Shown here in pieces: positions 54,279 through 62,112 of a stretch of 64,000 nucleotides of DNA (positions within the stretch are counted from its first letter, which is position 1; each line of letters begins with the position of its first letter). The translations under genes and the position numbers were made by a program. The notes beneath the pieces were generated by a model, which ran no database searches, had not been told where the DNA came from, and was given only the letters and a program-made list of their open reading frames with translations. This stretch comes from Achromobacter pulmonis (GTDB taxonomy: Bacteria > Pseudomonadota > Gammaproteobacteria > Burkholderiales > Burkholderiaceae_B): NCBI RefSeq assembly GCF_002885955.2, contig NZ_POQS01000006.1:204037-268036 (forward strand), in the 5' to 3' direction.

Positions 54279-54307
54279 TATATACGCAACGCGCATATTA
54301 TTCTCAA
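54279..54307 (-). promoter_or_regulatory. pyrB promoter with operator O1 in the spacer
   Basis: On the minus strand -35 TTGAGA (54302-54307), 17-nt spacer and -10 TATATA (54279-54284). The spacer and -10 edge carry the near-perfect dyad TACGC-AAC-GCGCA (54283-54295). This is a typical repressor position, 24 nt before the ATG. Confidence 0.65.
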
Positions 54308-54362
54308 CACAAACTCAAGTCCAACACTTTTGCGCACACGGGTAAACCCCGAGGCAGTCGGC

Positions 54363-54776
54363 TCAGCGCGGGCTCAGCGCCGCCGTCATCTGCGGAGGGT
54401 CCACCACCGCCTGCGCGGCCGCCACCCAGCACGCGGCGCAGAAGGCCAGCGCGCTGAGCAGGTAGCAGAACATGGCCAGAAGCTGCGCGGGCAGATGAGC
54501 CCGCGTCAGATGTCCGGTGTAGCCTTGGCGCAACAGGCTGACCTGCGCGAGGTAGGCGAACAACAGGCCCAGGCAACTGGCCAGCAGGCCGCCGAGCAGC
54601 AGTTCCAGCGGCAGCTGCAGGTCGGGCGCGGCGACCTCGCCGCCCACGATGCCCAGCAGAAAGGCCGTCACCACCAGCGCCGCCCCGCCGTTGAGCCAGC
54701 CCAGGAAGCGGAACGCCCCCGCCAGCAGGGAGAACGACATGGCGCTTGCGCGGATCTGCTGGGAACGGGCGTCCAT
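54363..54776 (-). CDS. Hypothetical four-helix membrane protein
   Basis: A 137-residue protein with hydrophobic segments near 13-30, 32-52, 58-78 and 98-122, and polar termini. No family recognised; a role in the membrane is all that can be said. It starts 6 nt after the stop of the lipoprotein gene on the same strand and ends just upstream of the pyrB promoter, so it is probably co-transcribed with the lipoprotein. Confidence 0.65.
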   Translation of the reverse strand: MDARSQQIRASAMSFSLLAGAFRFLGWLNGGAALVVTAFLLGIVGGEVAAPDLQLPLELLLGGLLASCLGLLFAYLAQVSLLRQGYTGHLTRAHLPAQLLAMFCYLLSALAFCAACWVAAAQAVVDPPQMTAALSPR

Positions 54777-54782
54777 GGTCGC

Positions 54783-55205
54783 TCAGCGTTGGCGGCAGAC
54801 GGGCGTCGCGCTCTGGATCGAGGCCTTGGCGGCGGCAAGCTCCGCCTGGTCCCAGCGGTCCTCGCCCAGCACGGTGACGGTCACCTTGGAGGTGGAAGGC
54901 GTGTCGGTCTCGGCGGTGATCAGCTCCAGCACCTTGGCAGGCTCCGTCACCTTATAGAGCTGCACCTCGTCCGGCGCGCCCTTTTCGCCCTTCACGCTGC
55001 GCCAGGCATAGGCGACGTTGTAGGCGTGCTGCACCTGGACGTGGCAGACGCGCACGTATTCGCCGGCGCGGCGAAACGCCGCCTCGTAGTTGGTATTGAC
55101 GACGAAGGTCTCCTTCAATACGGCATCGGACTCGTAGACCCCCCTGCTTGCGCAGCCGGCCAACAAGGCCGCGACCGCCACTCCCACCCACACAGACTTG
55201 CGCAT
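54783..55205 (-). CDS. Hypothetical lipoprotein
   Basis: A 140-residue protein with a lipoprotein signal: basic MRKSVW, hydrophobic VGVAVAALL, lipobox LAGC with Cys at 18. The mature part has a conserved-looking core with NTNYEAAFRRAGEYVRVC and a C-terminal TPVCRQR; the two Cys could form a disulfide in the periplasm. It resembles small Bordetella lipoproteins of unknown function (BPTD_2524-like, from memory). It is followed at 6 nt by a membrane-protein gene. Confidence 0.7.
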   Translation of the reverse strand: MRKSVWVGVAVAALLAGCASRGVYESDAVLKETFVVNTNYEAAFRRAGEYVRVCHVQVQHAYNVAYAWRSVKGEKGAPDEVQLYKVTEPAKVLELITAETDTPSTSKVTVTVLGEDRWDQAELAAAKASIQSATPVCRQR

Positions 55206-55283
55206 GACACTTCCCGCTCAGAGATAGATTCGGATTGCAAGATTATGCCCCAGCCATTCCCGCTTCCAGGGCCCGCCCGGCGG

Positions 55284-55326
55284 CGAAAAAAAACCGCGCG
55301 TGAAATGCTGGGCATTTCACGCACGG
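55284..55326 (-). terminator. Intrinsic terminator after the second entericidin gene
   Basis: On the minus strand CGTGCGTGAAATGC and GCATTTCACGCGCG form a long stem with a short loop, followed by eight or nine T residues. It lies just downstream of the entericidin stop. Confidence 0.92.
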
Positions 55327-55359
55327 CCTCTGGCCAAAGCGCGGCTGACGCTGGCGGCG

Positions 55360-55491
55360 CTACTTGGTAGCGGCGCCTTCGATCTTTTCGCCGCCGCGCT
55401 GGATGTCCTTGCCAGCGCCCGCGACCGTGTTGCAGCCCGCCGATAGCGCGGCGATCGAAAGCAGCATGACGAGAAAGACTTTGTTTTTCAT
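55360..55491 (-). CDS. Entericidin A/B family lipoprotein (second copy)
   Basis: A 43-residue lipoprotein: MKNKVFLVMLLSIAALSAGC with the lipobox SAGC, Cys at 20, then NTVAGAGKDIQRGGEKIEG, the entericidin helix. AGGAG lies 6 nt before the ATG, with a second in-frame ATG two codons upstream. It resembles the copy at 29362 (shared CNTVAG and GKD) but is unlinked to it. Confidence 0.9.
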   Translation of the reverse strand: MKNKVFLVMLLSIAALSAGCNTVAGAGKDIQRGGEKIEGAATK

Positions 55492-55634
55492 GAACATCTC
55501 CTGTCGGGCTTGGAAGGCGAAATCAGCATACCGCAAAGTCCCCAATTTGCGCATCACCTTGTGGACGGGCCGCTTTGCGCGGGCGCAACGCCGCGCCTGT
55601 CGCGAAATTGCCGGCAATGGATTAGCATTCGCAA

Positions 55635-55991
55635 ATGATCAAGAAACATGTATCGCAGCGTCCCGGTTCCTCCCCGCAAGGCTGGGGCTGGGAACAGCCC
55701 GAATGCCGTGGACAGGCGGCTTTGGCGCTGTTCATCGACGATCTGCACCGGATCCTGCAGGCTCACGCCGCCGGCAAGCTCGCTTCCAGCGGCACGCTGG
55801 ACGACGCCCAGCGCGACGTGGACGAACTGCTGGTCCGGTACAACGAAATCGGCGCGGCGCCGGATATTTTTCTCGGACAGACTGTCGAACTCAAGGAAGG
55901 CGTGGACCGCAACGGGGTATCCCATACGGTACCTATTTTTTCGGCACGCCTGAAACAATCATTGGTATCCATGCTGGGACAGGCGGGATGA
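55635..55991 (+). CDS. Hypothetical protein
   Basis: A 118-residue polar protein with no recognisable family. Codon use (mostly G or C in third positions) supports a real gene. The sequence is mixed alpha/beta with no signal or membrane segment; FIDDLHRILQAHAAGKLASSG is the most helix-like part. It lies 65 nt before the Nif11-like gene on the same strand. No clear ribosome site is seen at the ATG. Confidence 0.5.
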   Translation: MIKKHVSQRPGSSPQGWGWEQPECRGQAALALFIDDLHRILQAHAAGKLASSGTLDDAQRDVDELLVRYNEIGAAPDIFLGQTVELKEGVDRNGVSHTVPIFSARLKQSLVSMLGQAG

Positions 55992-56055
55992 ACGCCCGCA
56001 CGCCGGTCCAGGCAGGCTCAGAATCAAAACAGCCGTAGCAGGCAGGAGACGCAGA

Positions 56056-56460
56056 ATGAACACGGACAATGTCGTAGAGTTTCTCCGGCTGCTGTCGCTG
56101 GATGTGACGCTGGGCGCCGCCGCCCAGCACGCCGCCAGCCAGGCCGACGCCCCCCAGGCGCTGGCCCGCCTGGCCACTGCGCATGGCCTGCCGTGCAGCG
56201 CGGAAGACTGGTCCTGTTTTGCTCGCAACTGCCTGGGCGTTCCGCAACACGACGATGCCGAATCCGAGAGCGACGACGCCGCCATCTGGCAACTGGTGCA
56301 GGACCCTGCCCAGGGCAGCCGCATTCAGACCCAGTCCGTCACCCGGGTGATCGGCATCATCACGCAGCCCGAGGGCGGCCCGCCCGTGGTGGGCCACGTG
56401 GTCGGCGACCTCGCGCCGCGCGCGCCGGCCGGCATGGCGTCCTCGCCCTCCCGGTCCTGA
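56056..56460 (+). CDS. Hypothetical protein with Nif11-like N-terminal region
   Basis: A 134-residue protein with AGGAG 7 nt before its ATG. The N-terminal 60 residues (MNTDNVVEFLRLLSLDVTLG, then ALARLATAHGLPCSAEDW) fit the Nif11 pattern F-L-x2-L-x2-D with helix then A-x2-G-x3-S-x-E-D. The C-terminal half is unrelated and contains short beta-like stretches (VIGIITQPEGGPPVVGHVV). Nif11-type sequences serve as leaders of some peptide natural products, but no modification enzymes are nearby. The family match is by eye only. Confidence 0.5.
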   Translation: MNTDNVVEFLRLLSLDVTLGAAAQHAASQADAPQALARLATAHGLPCSAEDWSCFARNCLGVPQHDDAESESDDAAIWQLVQDPAQGSRIQTQSVTRVIGIITQPEGGPPVVGHVVGDLAPRAPAGMASSPSRS

Positions 56461-56463
56461 TCC

Positions 56464-57756
56464 TCAGCCGGCCGCGGGCCGGGTTTCCTCCAGATACGCC
56501 ACGACGCCGTCCGCCGCGACGGCGCCGCTGGCCATGCACGCCGTCAGCAGATAGCCGCCGGTGGGCGCTTCCCAATCCAGCATCTCGCCCGCGCAGAACA
56601 CCCCGGGCGCCGCCCGCAGCATCAGCGCGGGCGTCAGCGCCTCGAACGCCACGCCGCCGGCGGTGCTGATGGCCTCGTCGATGGGACGGGCGCGCGCCAG
56701 CCGCAGCGGCAAGGCCTTGATGCGCAGGGCGAGCCGGGCCGGATCGCGGAAGTCCTCGGCCGCCGCGCATTCGCGCAGCAGGCCCGCCTTGACGCCCTTG
56801 AGCCCGAGCCGGCTTTGCAGGTGGCTGGACATGGACCGCGCGCCGCGCGGATGCGTCACCGCGGCCGTCACTTTTTCCTGCGGCCAGTCGGGCAGCAGGT
56901 CGAGGATGGCGCGGGCCTCGCCCCCGGCCTCGATACGGTCCCGCAGGGGCGCCGACAAGGCGTAGACCAGGCTGCCTTCGACGCCGGTCTCGGAAATGAC
57001 GAATTCGCCCTGCCGGAACGGGCCGCGGCCGGTCGCCGTCTCGCAGGCCATGGCCACGGATTTGACGGGCTGCCCGGCGTTGCGCTCGCGGAAGTGATCC
57101 GACCACGCCACGTCGAAGCCGCAGTTGGCCGGCCGCAGCGGCGCGGTCTGCACGCCGTGGGCCTGCAGCCCCGCCATCCACGCGCCGTCCGATCCCAGCC
57201 TGGCCCAGCTGCCGCCGCCCAGCGCCAGCACTACGGCGTCGGCGGCATAGGCCTGCTCGCCGGCGGGCGTATCGAAGCGCAGCGCGCCGGCCGACGGCGA
57301 CGCGCCCGGCGGCCAGCCCAGCCAGCGGTGCCGCATGTGCAGCCGCACCCCGCTGGCGCGCAGCCGCGCGAGCCAGGCCCGCAGCAGCGGCGCCGCTTTC
57401 ATTTCCTCTGGAAAAACACGGCCCGACGAACCCACGAAAGTCTGGATGCCGAGCCCGAGGGCCCAGTCGCGCAGGCCGTCGGCGTCCAGCGCCGCCAGCC
57501 ACGGCGCCACCTGTTGCGCGCGCGCGCCGTAGCGGGCCAGGAACGGGCCGGCCGCCTCGCTATGGGTCAGGTTCAGGCCGCCGCGCCCGGCCATCAGGAA
57601 CTTGCGCCCGACCGAGGGCATCGCGTCGAACACGTCCACCTGCACCGCGTGCGCGCTCAAGCGTTCGGCGGCCATCAGGCCCGCCGGACCGCCGCCGATG
57701 ACGGCGACGCGCCGGGCGGCCGGCGCCGCCGGATCGTCCGTGTGCGGCGCGCTCAT
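56464..57756 (-). CDS. TIGR03862-type flavoprotein (HI0933/BaiN-like NAD(P)/FAD enzyme)
   Basis: A 430-residue FAD protein. The N-terminal Rossmann motif AVIGGGPAGLMAAERL begins near residue 19, GRKFLMAGRGGLNLTHSE near 50 fits the HI0933 family, and the C-terminal GEMLDWEAPTGGYLLTACMASG binds FAD. HI0933/YhiN-like proteins are oxidoreductases of uncertain substrate. The ATG at 57756 has AAGG 9 nt upstream; a longer open frame exists but has no matching sequence. Confidence 0.85.
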   Translation of the reverse strand: MSAPHTDDPAAPAARRVAVIGGGPAGLMAAERLSAHAVQVDVFDAMPSVGRKFLMAGRGGLNLTHSEAAGPFLARYGARAQQVAPWLAALDADGLRDWALGLGIQTFVGSSGRVFPEEMKAAPLLRAWLARLRASGVRLHMRHRWLGWPPGASPSAGALRFDTPAGEQAYAADAVVLALGGGSWARLGSDGAWMAGLQAHGVQTAPLRPANCGFDVAWSDHFRERNAGQPVKSVAMACETATGRGPFRQGEFVISETGVEGSLVYALSAPLRDRIEAGGEARAILDLLPDWPQEKVTAAVTHPRGARSMSSHLQSRLGLKGVKAGLLRECAAAEDFRDPARLALRIKALPLRLARARPIDEAISTAGGVAFEALTPALMLRAAPGVFCAGEMLDWEAPTGGYLLTACMASGAVAADGVVAYLEETRPAAG

Positions 57757-57874
57757 GGCGCAAGCGCCTTCAGGCCGGCGAAACGGACGGGCATGGCACG
57801 GTGCATGGGAGAGAAACCGGAAGAGAATGCGGCGCGCGCCGCGGGCCAGGATTGTCGCACAGCCCTGCCCGACG

Positions 57875-57902
57875 CAATAAACGCCCCTCAGGGCGTTTAT
57901 TG
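57875..57902. repeat. Perfect hairpin palindrome
   Basis: CAATAAACGCCC-CTCA-GGGCGTTTATTG, a 12-bp perfect stem with a 4-nt loop and no T tract. It lies in the gap between the flavoprotein start and the next gene; it may be an mRNA end or a protein site. Confidence 0.6.
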
Positions 57903-57967
57903 AGCGCAAGCGCCAAGTCGTTGTAATGGCAGGGAAAAGCCGACATGCACAAGGGCTATCCCAAGGC

Positions 57968-57990
57968 TTGTCCACAATCATTGTGGGCAA
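57968..57990. promoter_or_regulatory. 23-nt palindrome made of two inverted DnaA-box-like sequences
   Basis: TTGTCCACA (57968-57976) and its inverted partner, read on the minus strand as TTGCCCACA (57982-57990), form a near-perfect palindrome around 57979. TTGTCCACA resembles the DnaA box TTATNCACA. It lies 25 nt downstream of the small gene at 58016, read on the minus strand, and may alternatively be a transcript-end hairpin. Confidence 0.4.
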
Positions 57991-58015
57991 CTTCGCCGCC
58001 CTGCCCTGCCAAGAG

Positions 58016-58360
58016 CTAGTTGCGGACGGCCGCCAGCATCGGCCCCGGCCAGGGTTCGGCGTCGAGCTGGAAGCGCAGCTCCTGGTACTCGCCGTCCACC
58101 GAGACCGACGGCAGCAGCCCGGCGTCCAGCGCCTGGCCCAGCGCACGCCGGCACAGGGTTTCGGGATCGTCCGGCAGCGACTGGAACACGCCGTCCGGGA
58201 TGCGCAGCCGCAGCAGCGCCTGGGGATCGCCGCTTTCCGCCGGACGGCCGATATGGATATGGGCGGGATAGCCGTGGGGGCACCAGATTCCCACGTGGTA
58301 CTTGCCTTCGGCGCCGGTGTCGGCGACGTAGCCGGGATGATCGTATTTCGCGGTTCCCAT
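58016..58360 (-). CDS. Hypothetical protein
   Basis: A 114-residue cytoplasmic protein with no family I recognise. AGGAGG lies 4 nt before ATG 58360, strong evidence for translation. The sequence is acidic and polar and contains GKYHVGIWCPHGYPAHIHIG, with two His, Cys and Trp residues that might bind a metal, and a C-terminal GEYQELRFQLDAEPWPGPM. It lies between a flavoprotein and an SMP-30 gene, all on the minus strand. Confidence 0.6.
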   Translation of the reverse strand: MGTAKYDHPGYVADTGAEGKYHVGIWCPHGYPAHIHIGRPAESGDPQALLRLRIPDGVFQSLPDDPETLCRRALGQALDAGLLPSVSVDGEYQELRFQLDAEPWPGPMLAAVRN

Positions 58361-58496
58361 GGACCCTCCTCGAATGCGGCAACCTAGCACGCGTGACCCA
58401 TCGTAGCGCAGGGCCGCCCCGGTGTGCGGCCCCGGCGCATCCGGGAAAGCCCGGGCCGGCGCAAACCTTGACGCCGGACAAGTCCGCGGGCCGGAC

Positions 58497-59369
58497 CTAC
58501 AGCGCCACCCTGGGATCGAATCTGCCGGCGAAGCCGAGGTCCACGCAGAAGGTCGCGCCCGCCTCGGGCGAGGCCCGCAGCTGCGCATCGTCCAGCCCGG
58601 CGCGGGCGCTGGTGACCAGCATCCTGCGCGCGTCGGCGCCGATGAAGGCGGGGCAGCTGACCTGGGCCGCGCCCAGCTCGATGCTGCCCACCGGCCGGCC
58701 GTCGGGCGCGAAGCCGGCGACCCGGCCGGCGCCCCACAGGGCGATCCAGATGGCGCCGGCGGCGTCGGTCACGGCGCCGTCTGGGCCGCCGTCCAGCCCG
58801 CTCAGAAACGGTTCCGCCGCGCCCTGCGGCAGGCCGGTGGCGGGATCGGTCGCGACCCGGAAGACGACGCCGCGCGCGGTGTCGGCGAAATAGGCGATGC
58901 GCCCGTCCGGCGCAAAGCAGATGGCGTTGGGGATCGTTACCCCGTCGCGCAGCCGTTGCAGCCGCCCCCGGTAGTAGTGGTAGATGCTGCCGGCGCCGGG
59001 TTCCGCCTGCCAGCCCATGGTGCTGATCCAGAAGGCCCCGCAGGGGTGCACGCGCGCGTCGTTCGAGCGGGTGGCGGGGTTGTCGGCCTCAAGCGGCCGA
59101 TGCAGGTCCAGCGCGCCGGAAACCGGATCGCGCAGGTACAGCCCGTTCTCGGCCAGCAGCAGCTGGCGGGCGCCGTCCTCGGTGATGGCCATGGCGCTGG
59201 CCGCCAGCGGCAGTCCGGCCACCTGCGTGGCGCCGCCGCAGCCCCGGCCGGCCTCAGCGCGCGTATACAGCCTGCGGCCCACGATGTCGAACCACCAGGC
59301 CAGCCCGCTGGCCGGGTCGTAGCCCGGCCCTTCGCCCAGTTCCAGGCGGTAGTCGTCCAGTACGGTCAT
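58497..59369 (-). CDS. SMP-30/gluconolactonase/LRE family protein
   Basis: A 290-residue six-bladed propeller lactonase. N-terminal LELGEGPGYDP, GAFWISTMGW near residue 115 with GSIYHYY, and the metal-binding NAICFAPDG and DGGPDGA near 148-200 fit the family (Glu, Asn, Asp ligands). The gene is divergent from an arabinose-type ABC transporter, so L-arabinonolactonase in the oxidative arabinose pathway is a fair guess; other aldonolactones are possible. Confidence 0.85.
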   Translation of the reverse strand: MTVLDDYRLELGEGPGYDPASGLAWWFDIVGRRLYTRAEAGRGCGGATQVAGLPLAASAMAITEDGARQLLLAENGLYLRDPVSGALDLHRPLEADNPATRSNDARVHPCGAFWISTMGWQAEPGAGSIYHYYRGRLQRLRDGVTIPNAICFAPDGRIAYFADTARGVVFRVATDPATGLPQGAAEPFLSGLDGGPDGAVTDAAGAIWIALWGAGRVAGFAPDGRPVGSIELGAAQVSCPAFIGADARRMLVTSARAGLDDAQLRASPEAGATFCVDLGFAGRFDPRVAL

Positions 59370-59406
59370 TGCGCCTCCTGCCTGCTCCTATTTCGGACCG
59401 ATTGCT

Positions 59407-59435
59407 TTGACACTGCAAGCCCTGCTGCCTCTAAT
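59407..59435 (+). promoter_or_regulatory. araF operon promoter
   Basis: -35 TTGACA (59407-59412), 17-nt spacer, -10 TCTAAT (59430-59435), a near-consensus sigma-70 promoter giving transcription from about 59442, roughly 100 nt before the araF start. Confidence 0.8.
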
Positions 59436-59448
59436 GAATCGCAGTCTG

Positions 59449-59483
59449 TTCATCATGTCTATTGCCTTGATTTATATGATGAA
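59449..59483. promoter_or_regulatory. Inverted repeat downstream of the araF promoter
   Basis: TTCATCAT (59449-59456) and ATGATGAA (59476-59483) form an 8-bp inverted repeat 19 nt apart, centred just after the predicted transcription start; a repressor operator is likely. The responsible regulator is not in the window. Confidence 0.5.
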
Positions 59484-59542
59484 TCCACCCGGTTTTCATA
59501 CAGGACGGCCCGCGAGCAGTCCAGCACGGAAGGAGAAAAATC

Positions 59543-60535
59543 ATGCGTTTCCTGAAGCAGGCGCTGCTGGTCGCCGCGCTGGCGCTCGTTCCCCTGGCGG
59601 GAGTCGGCGCGGCCCAGGCCGGCAATGTGAAGATCGGATTCATCGTCAAGCAGCCCGAGGAACCGTGGTTCCAGGACGAATGGAAATTCGCCGACCAGGC
59701 GGCCGCCGAAAAAGGCTTCGAACTGGTCAAGATCGGCGCCGCCGACGGCGAGAAGCTCATGGCCGCGATCGACAACCTCGGCGCGCAGGGCGTGCAGGGC
59801 TTCATCGTCTGCACCCCGGACGTGAAGCTGGGCCCGGGCCTGGTCGCCAAGGCGCGGGCCAACGAGATGAAGATGATGACGGTCGATGACCGACTGGTCG
59901 ACGCCGCGGGCGCGCCGCTCGCATCGGTGCCGCACATGGGTATCTCGGCCACCCGGATCGGCGAGACGGTCGGCCACGCGATCATGGCCGAGATCAAGCG
60001 GCGCGGCTGGAACATCGCCCAGGCCGGCGCCATCCGCGTGTCCTACGACCAGCTGCCCACCGCCACCGACCGCGTCGAGGGCGCCATCTCGATCCTGAAG
60101 GCCGGCGGCTTCCCCCAGGCGTCCATCTTCGATGCGCCGCAGGCCAAGACCGACACCGAAGCGGCGCTCAACGCCGCCACCACGGTGCTCAACGCCCATC
60201 CTGGCATCAAGCGCTGGGTCGCCTTCGGCCTGAACGACGAGGCCGCGCTGGGCGCCGTGCGCGCCACCGAAAGCGTGGGCATCCCGCCGGAAAACGTCAT
60301 CGCCGTGGGCATCGGCGGCGCGGAATCGGCGATCAACGAATTCAAAAAGCCCAAGCCCACCGGCTTCGCCGGCACGGTCATCATCTCGCCGCGGCGCCAC
60401 GGCTACGAAACGGCGCTGAACATGTACGAATGGATCGCCAGCGGCGCCGCCCCCGAGCCGCTGATCCTGACCTCGGGCACGCTGGCGGCCCGCAACGATT
60501 ACCAGCAGGTCCGCAAGAACCTGGGGATCGAATGA
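59543..60535 (+). CDS. araF: ABC transporter sugar-binding protein, AraF-like
   Basis: A 330-residue periplasmic receptor. The signal peptide ends AQA at 26; the mature part starts NVKIGFIVKQPEEPWFQDEW, typical of the AraF branch, followed by ISPRRHGYETALNMYEWI near the C-terminus. It should bind L-arabinose or a related pentose for the araGH pump. GGAGAA sits 6 nt upstream. First gene of araFGH; a lactonase gene is divergent. Confidence 0.88.
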   Translation: MRFLKQALLVAALALVPLAGVGAAQAGNVKIGFIVKQPEEPWFQDEWKFADQAAAEKGFELVKIGAADGEKLMAAIDNLGAQGVQGFIVCTPDVKLGPGLVAKARANEMKMMTVDDRLVDAAGAPLASVPHMGISATRIGETVGHAIMAEIKRRGWNIAQAGAIRVSYDQLPTATDRVEGAISILKAGGFPQASIFDAPQAKTDTEAALNAATTVLNAHPGIKRWVAFGLNDEAALGAVRATESVGIPPENVIAVGIGGAESAINEFKKPKPTGFAGTVIISPRRHGYETALNMYEWIASGAAPEPLILTSGTLAARNDYQQVRKNLGIE

Positions 60536-60585
60536 TCCTGCCGGCCGGGGCGGTGAGCCGGCATCGCCCGCATCCGGGAGCAGCC

Positions 60586-62112
60586 ATGGCCTATCTCGAA
60601 TTCACCGGCGTCAGCAAAAGCTATCCGGGCGTCAAGGCGCTGTCGGACGTGAGCTTCGGCGTCGAAAAAGGCGCGGTGCACGGCCTGATGGGCGAGAACG
60701 GGGCCGGCAAGTCCACGCTCATCAAGATCCTGTCGGGCGATCTGCAGGCTGACGCGGGCGGCATCGCCATCGACGGGAAAGCGCAGCAATACGCCTCGAC
60801 CGGCGACGCCTTCGACAACGGCGTGATCGTCATCCACCAGGAACTGCAGCTGGTTCCCGAACTGACCGTGGCCGAGAACCTCATGCTGGGACGGTTTCCG
60901 GCAAGGGCTGGCGTGATCTCGCGGCGGCGCATGATCGACACGGTCGCGGCCCGGCTCGACTCCGCCGGCATCGACATCGATCCGCGCCGCCGGATCAAGC
61001 AGCTGTCCATCGGCGAGCGCCAGATGGTCGAGATCGCCAAGGCGGTCATGCTGGACGCCCGCGTGATCGCGCTGGACGAACCCACTTCCTCGCTGTCCTC
61101 GCGCGAAAGCGAGGTGCTGTTCGCGATGATCGAGAGCCTGCGCGCGCAGGGCAAGGTGATTCTCTATGTCTCGCACCGGATGGACGAGATCTTCCGGCTG
61201 TGCAGCAGCATGACCGTGCTGCGCGACGGCCGGCTCGCCGCCCACCATCCCGACATGGAAGGGCTGACGCGCGAGCGGATCGTGGCCGAAATGGTGGGAC
61301 GCGAGATCAGCGACATCTGGGGCTACCGGCCGCGCGCCCAGGGCGCCGTCCGGCTGCGGGTGCAGGGCCTGTCGGGCGAGCGGCTCAAGGCGCCGGCCAG
61401 CTTCGAGGTGCGCGCCGGCGAAATCCTCGGCTTCTTCGGCCTGATCGGCGCCGGCCGCTCCGAACTCATGCGCCTGATCTACGGCGCCGATGCGCGCCAC
61501 GGCGGCAGCATCGCGCTGGACGGGACGCCGGTCGAGGCCGATAAGCCGCACGGCATGATCCGCGCCGGCCTGGCGCTGTGCACCGAGGACCGCAAGCATG
61601 ACGGCATCATCCAGGGCCGTTCGATCGCCGAGAACATCAACATCTCGTCGCGGCGGCACAGCGCGCGCTTCGGCGTGCTCGACCGCGCCAGGGAGATCGC
61701 GGCCGCCGAAACCCATATCCGCAAGCTGCGCGTGCGCACGCCTTCGCGCCACCAGGACATCGTCAACCTGTCGGGCGGCAACCAGCAGAAGGTCATCCTG
61801 GGGCGCTGGCTGTCGGAACAGGGCATCCGCGTGCTCATCATCGACGAACCCACGCGCGGCATAGACGTGGGCGCCAAATCCGAAATCTACGAACTGCTCT
61901 ACCAACTGGCCGAGGATGGCATGGCGATCGTCGTCGTCTCGTCGGAACTGCCCGAGGTGATGGGCATCTGCGACCGGCTGATGGTGATGTGCGAAGGCCG
62001 CATCGACGCCGAGCTGACGCGCGGCGATTTCCTCGAGCGCCGGATTCTTGCCGCGGCCCTGCCCGACCGGGCCGGGCCGCCGCTTCCTACTCGTGGCGAA
62101 CTCCCCCGATGA
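60586..62112 (+). CDS. araG: ABC transporter ATP-binding protein, AraG-like
   Basis: This 508-residue protein has two fused ATPase domains, as sugar transporters of the AraG/RbsA type do. Walker A GENGAGKST is near residue 38, the first-domain signature is LSIGERQMVEIAKA with LDEPTSSLSSRE, and the second domain has GLIGAGRSELMRLIYGAD and LSGGNQQKVILGRWLSEQ. GGGAG lies 5 nt before ATG 60586. It ends by an ATGA overlap with araH. Confidence 0.92.
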   Translation: MAYLEFTGVSKSYPGVKALSDVSFGVEKGAVHGLMGENGAGKSTLIKILSGDLQADAGGIAIDGKAQQYASTGDAFDNGVIVIHQELQLVPELTVAENLMLGRFPARAGVISRRRMIDTVAARLDSAGIDIDPRRRIKQLSIGERQMVEIAKAVMLDARVIALDEPTSSLSSRESEVLFAMIESLRAQGKVILYVSHRMDEIFRLCSSMTVLRDGRLAAHHPDMEGLTRERIVAEMVGREISDIWGYRPRAQGAVRLRVQGLSGERLKAPASFEVRAGEILGFFGLIGAGRSELMRLIYGADARHGGSIALDGTPVEADKPHGMIRAGLALCTEDRKHDGIIQGRSIAENINISSRRHSARFGVLDRAREIAAAETHIRKLRVRTPSRHQDIVNLSGGNQQKVILGRWLSEQGIRVLIIDEPTRGIDVGAKSEIYELLYQLAEDGMAIVVVSSELPEVMGICDRLMVMCEGRIDAELTRGDFLERRILAAALPDRAGPPLPTRGELPR

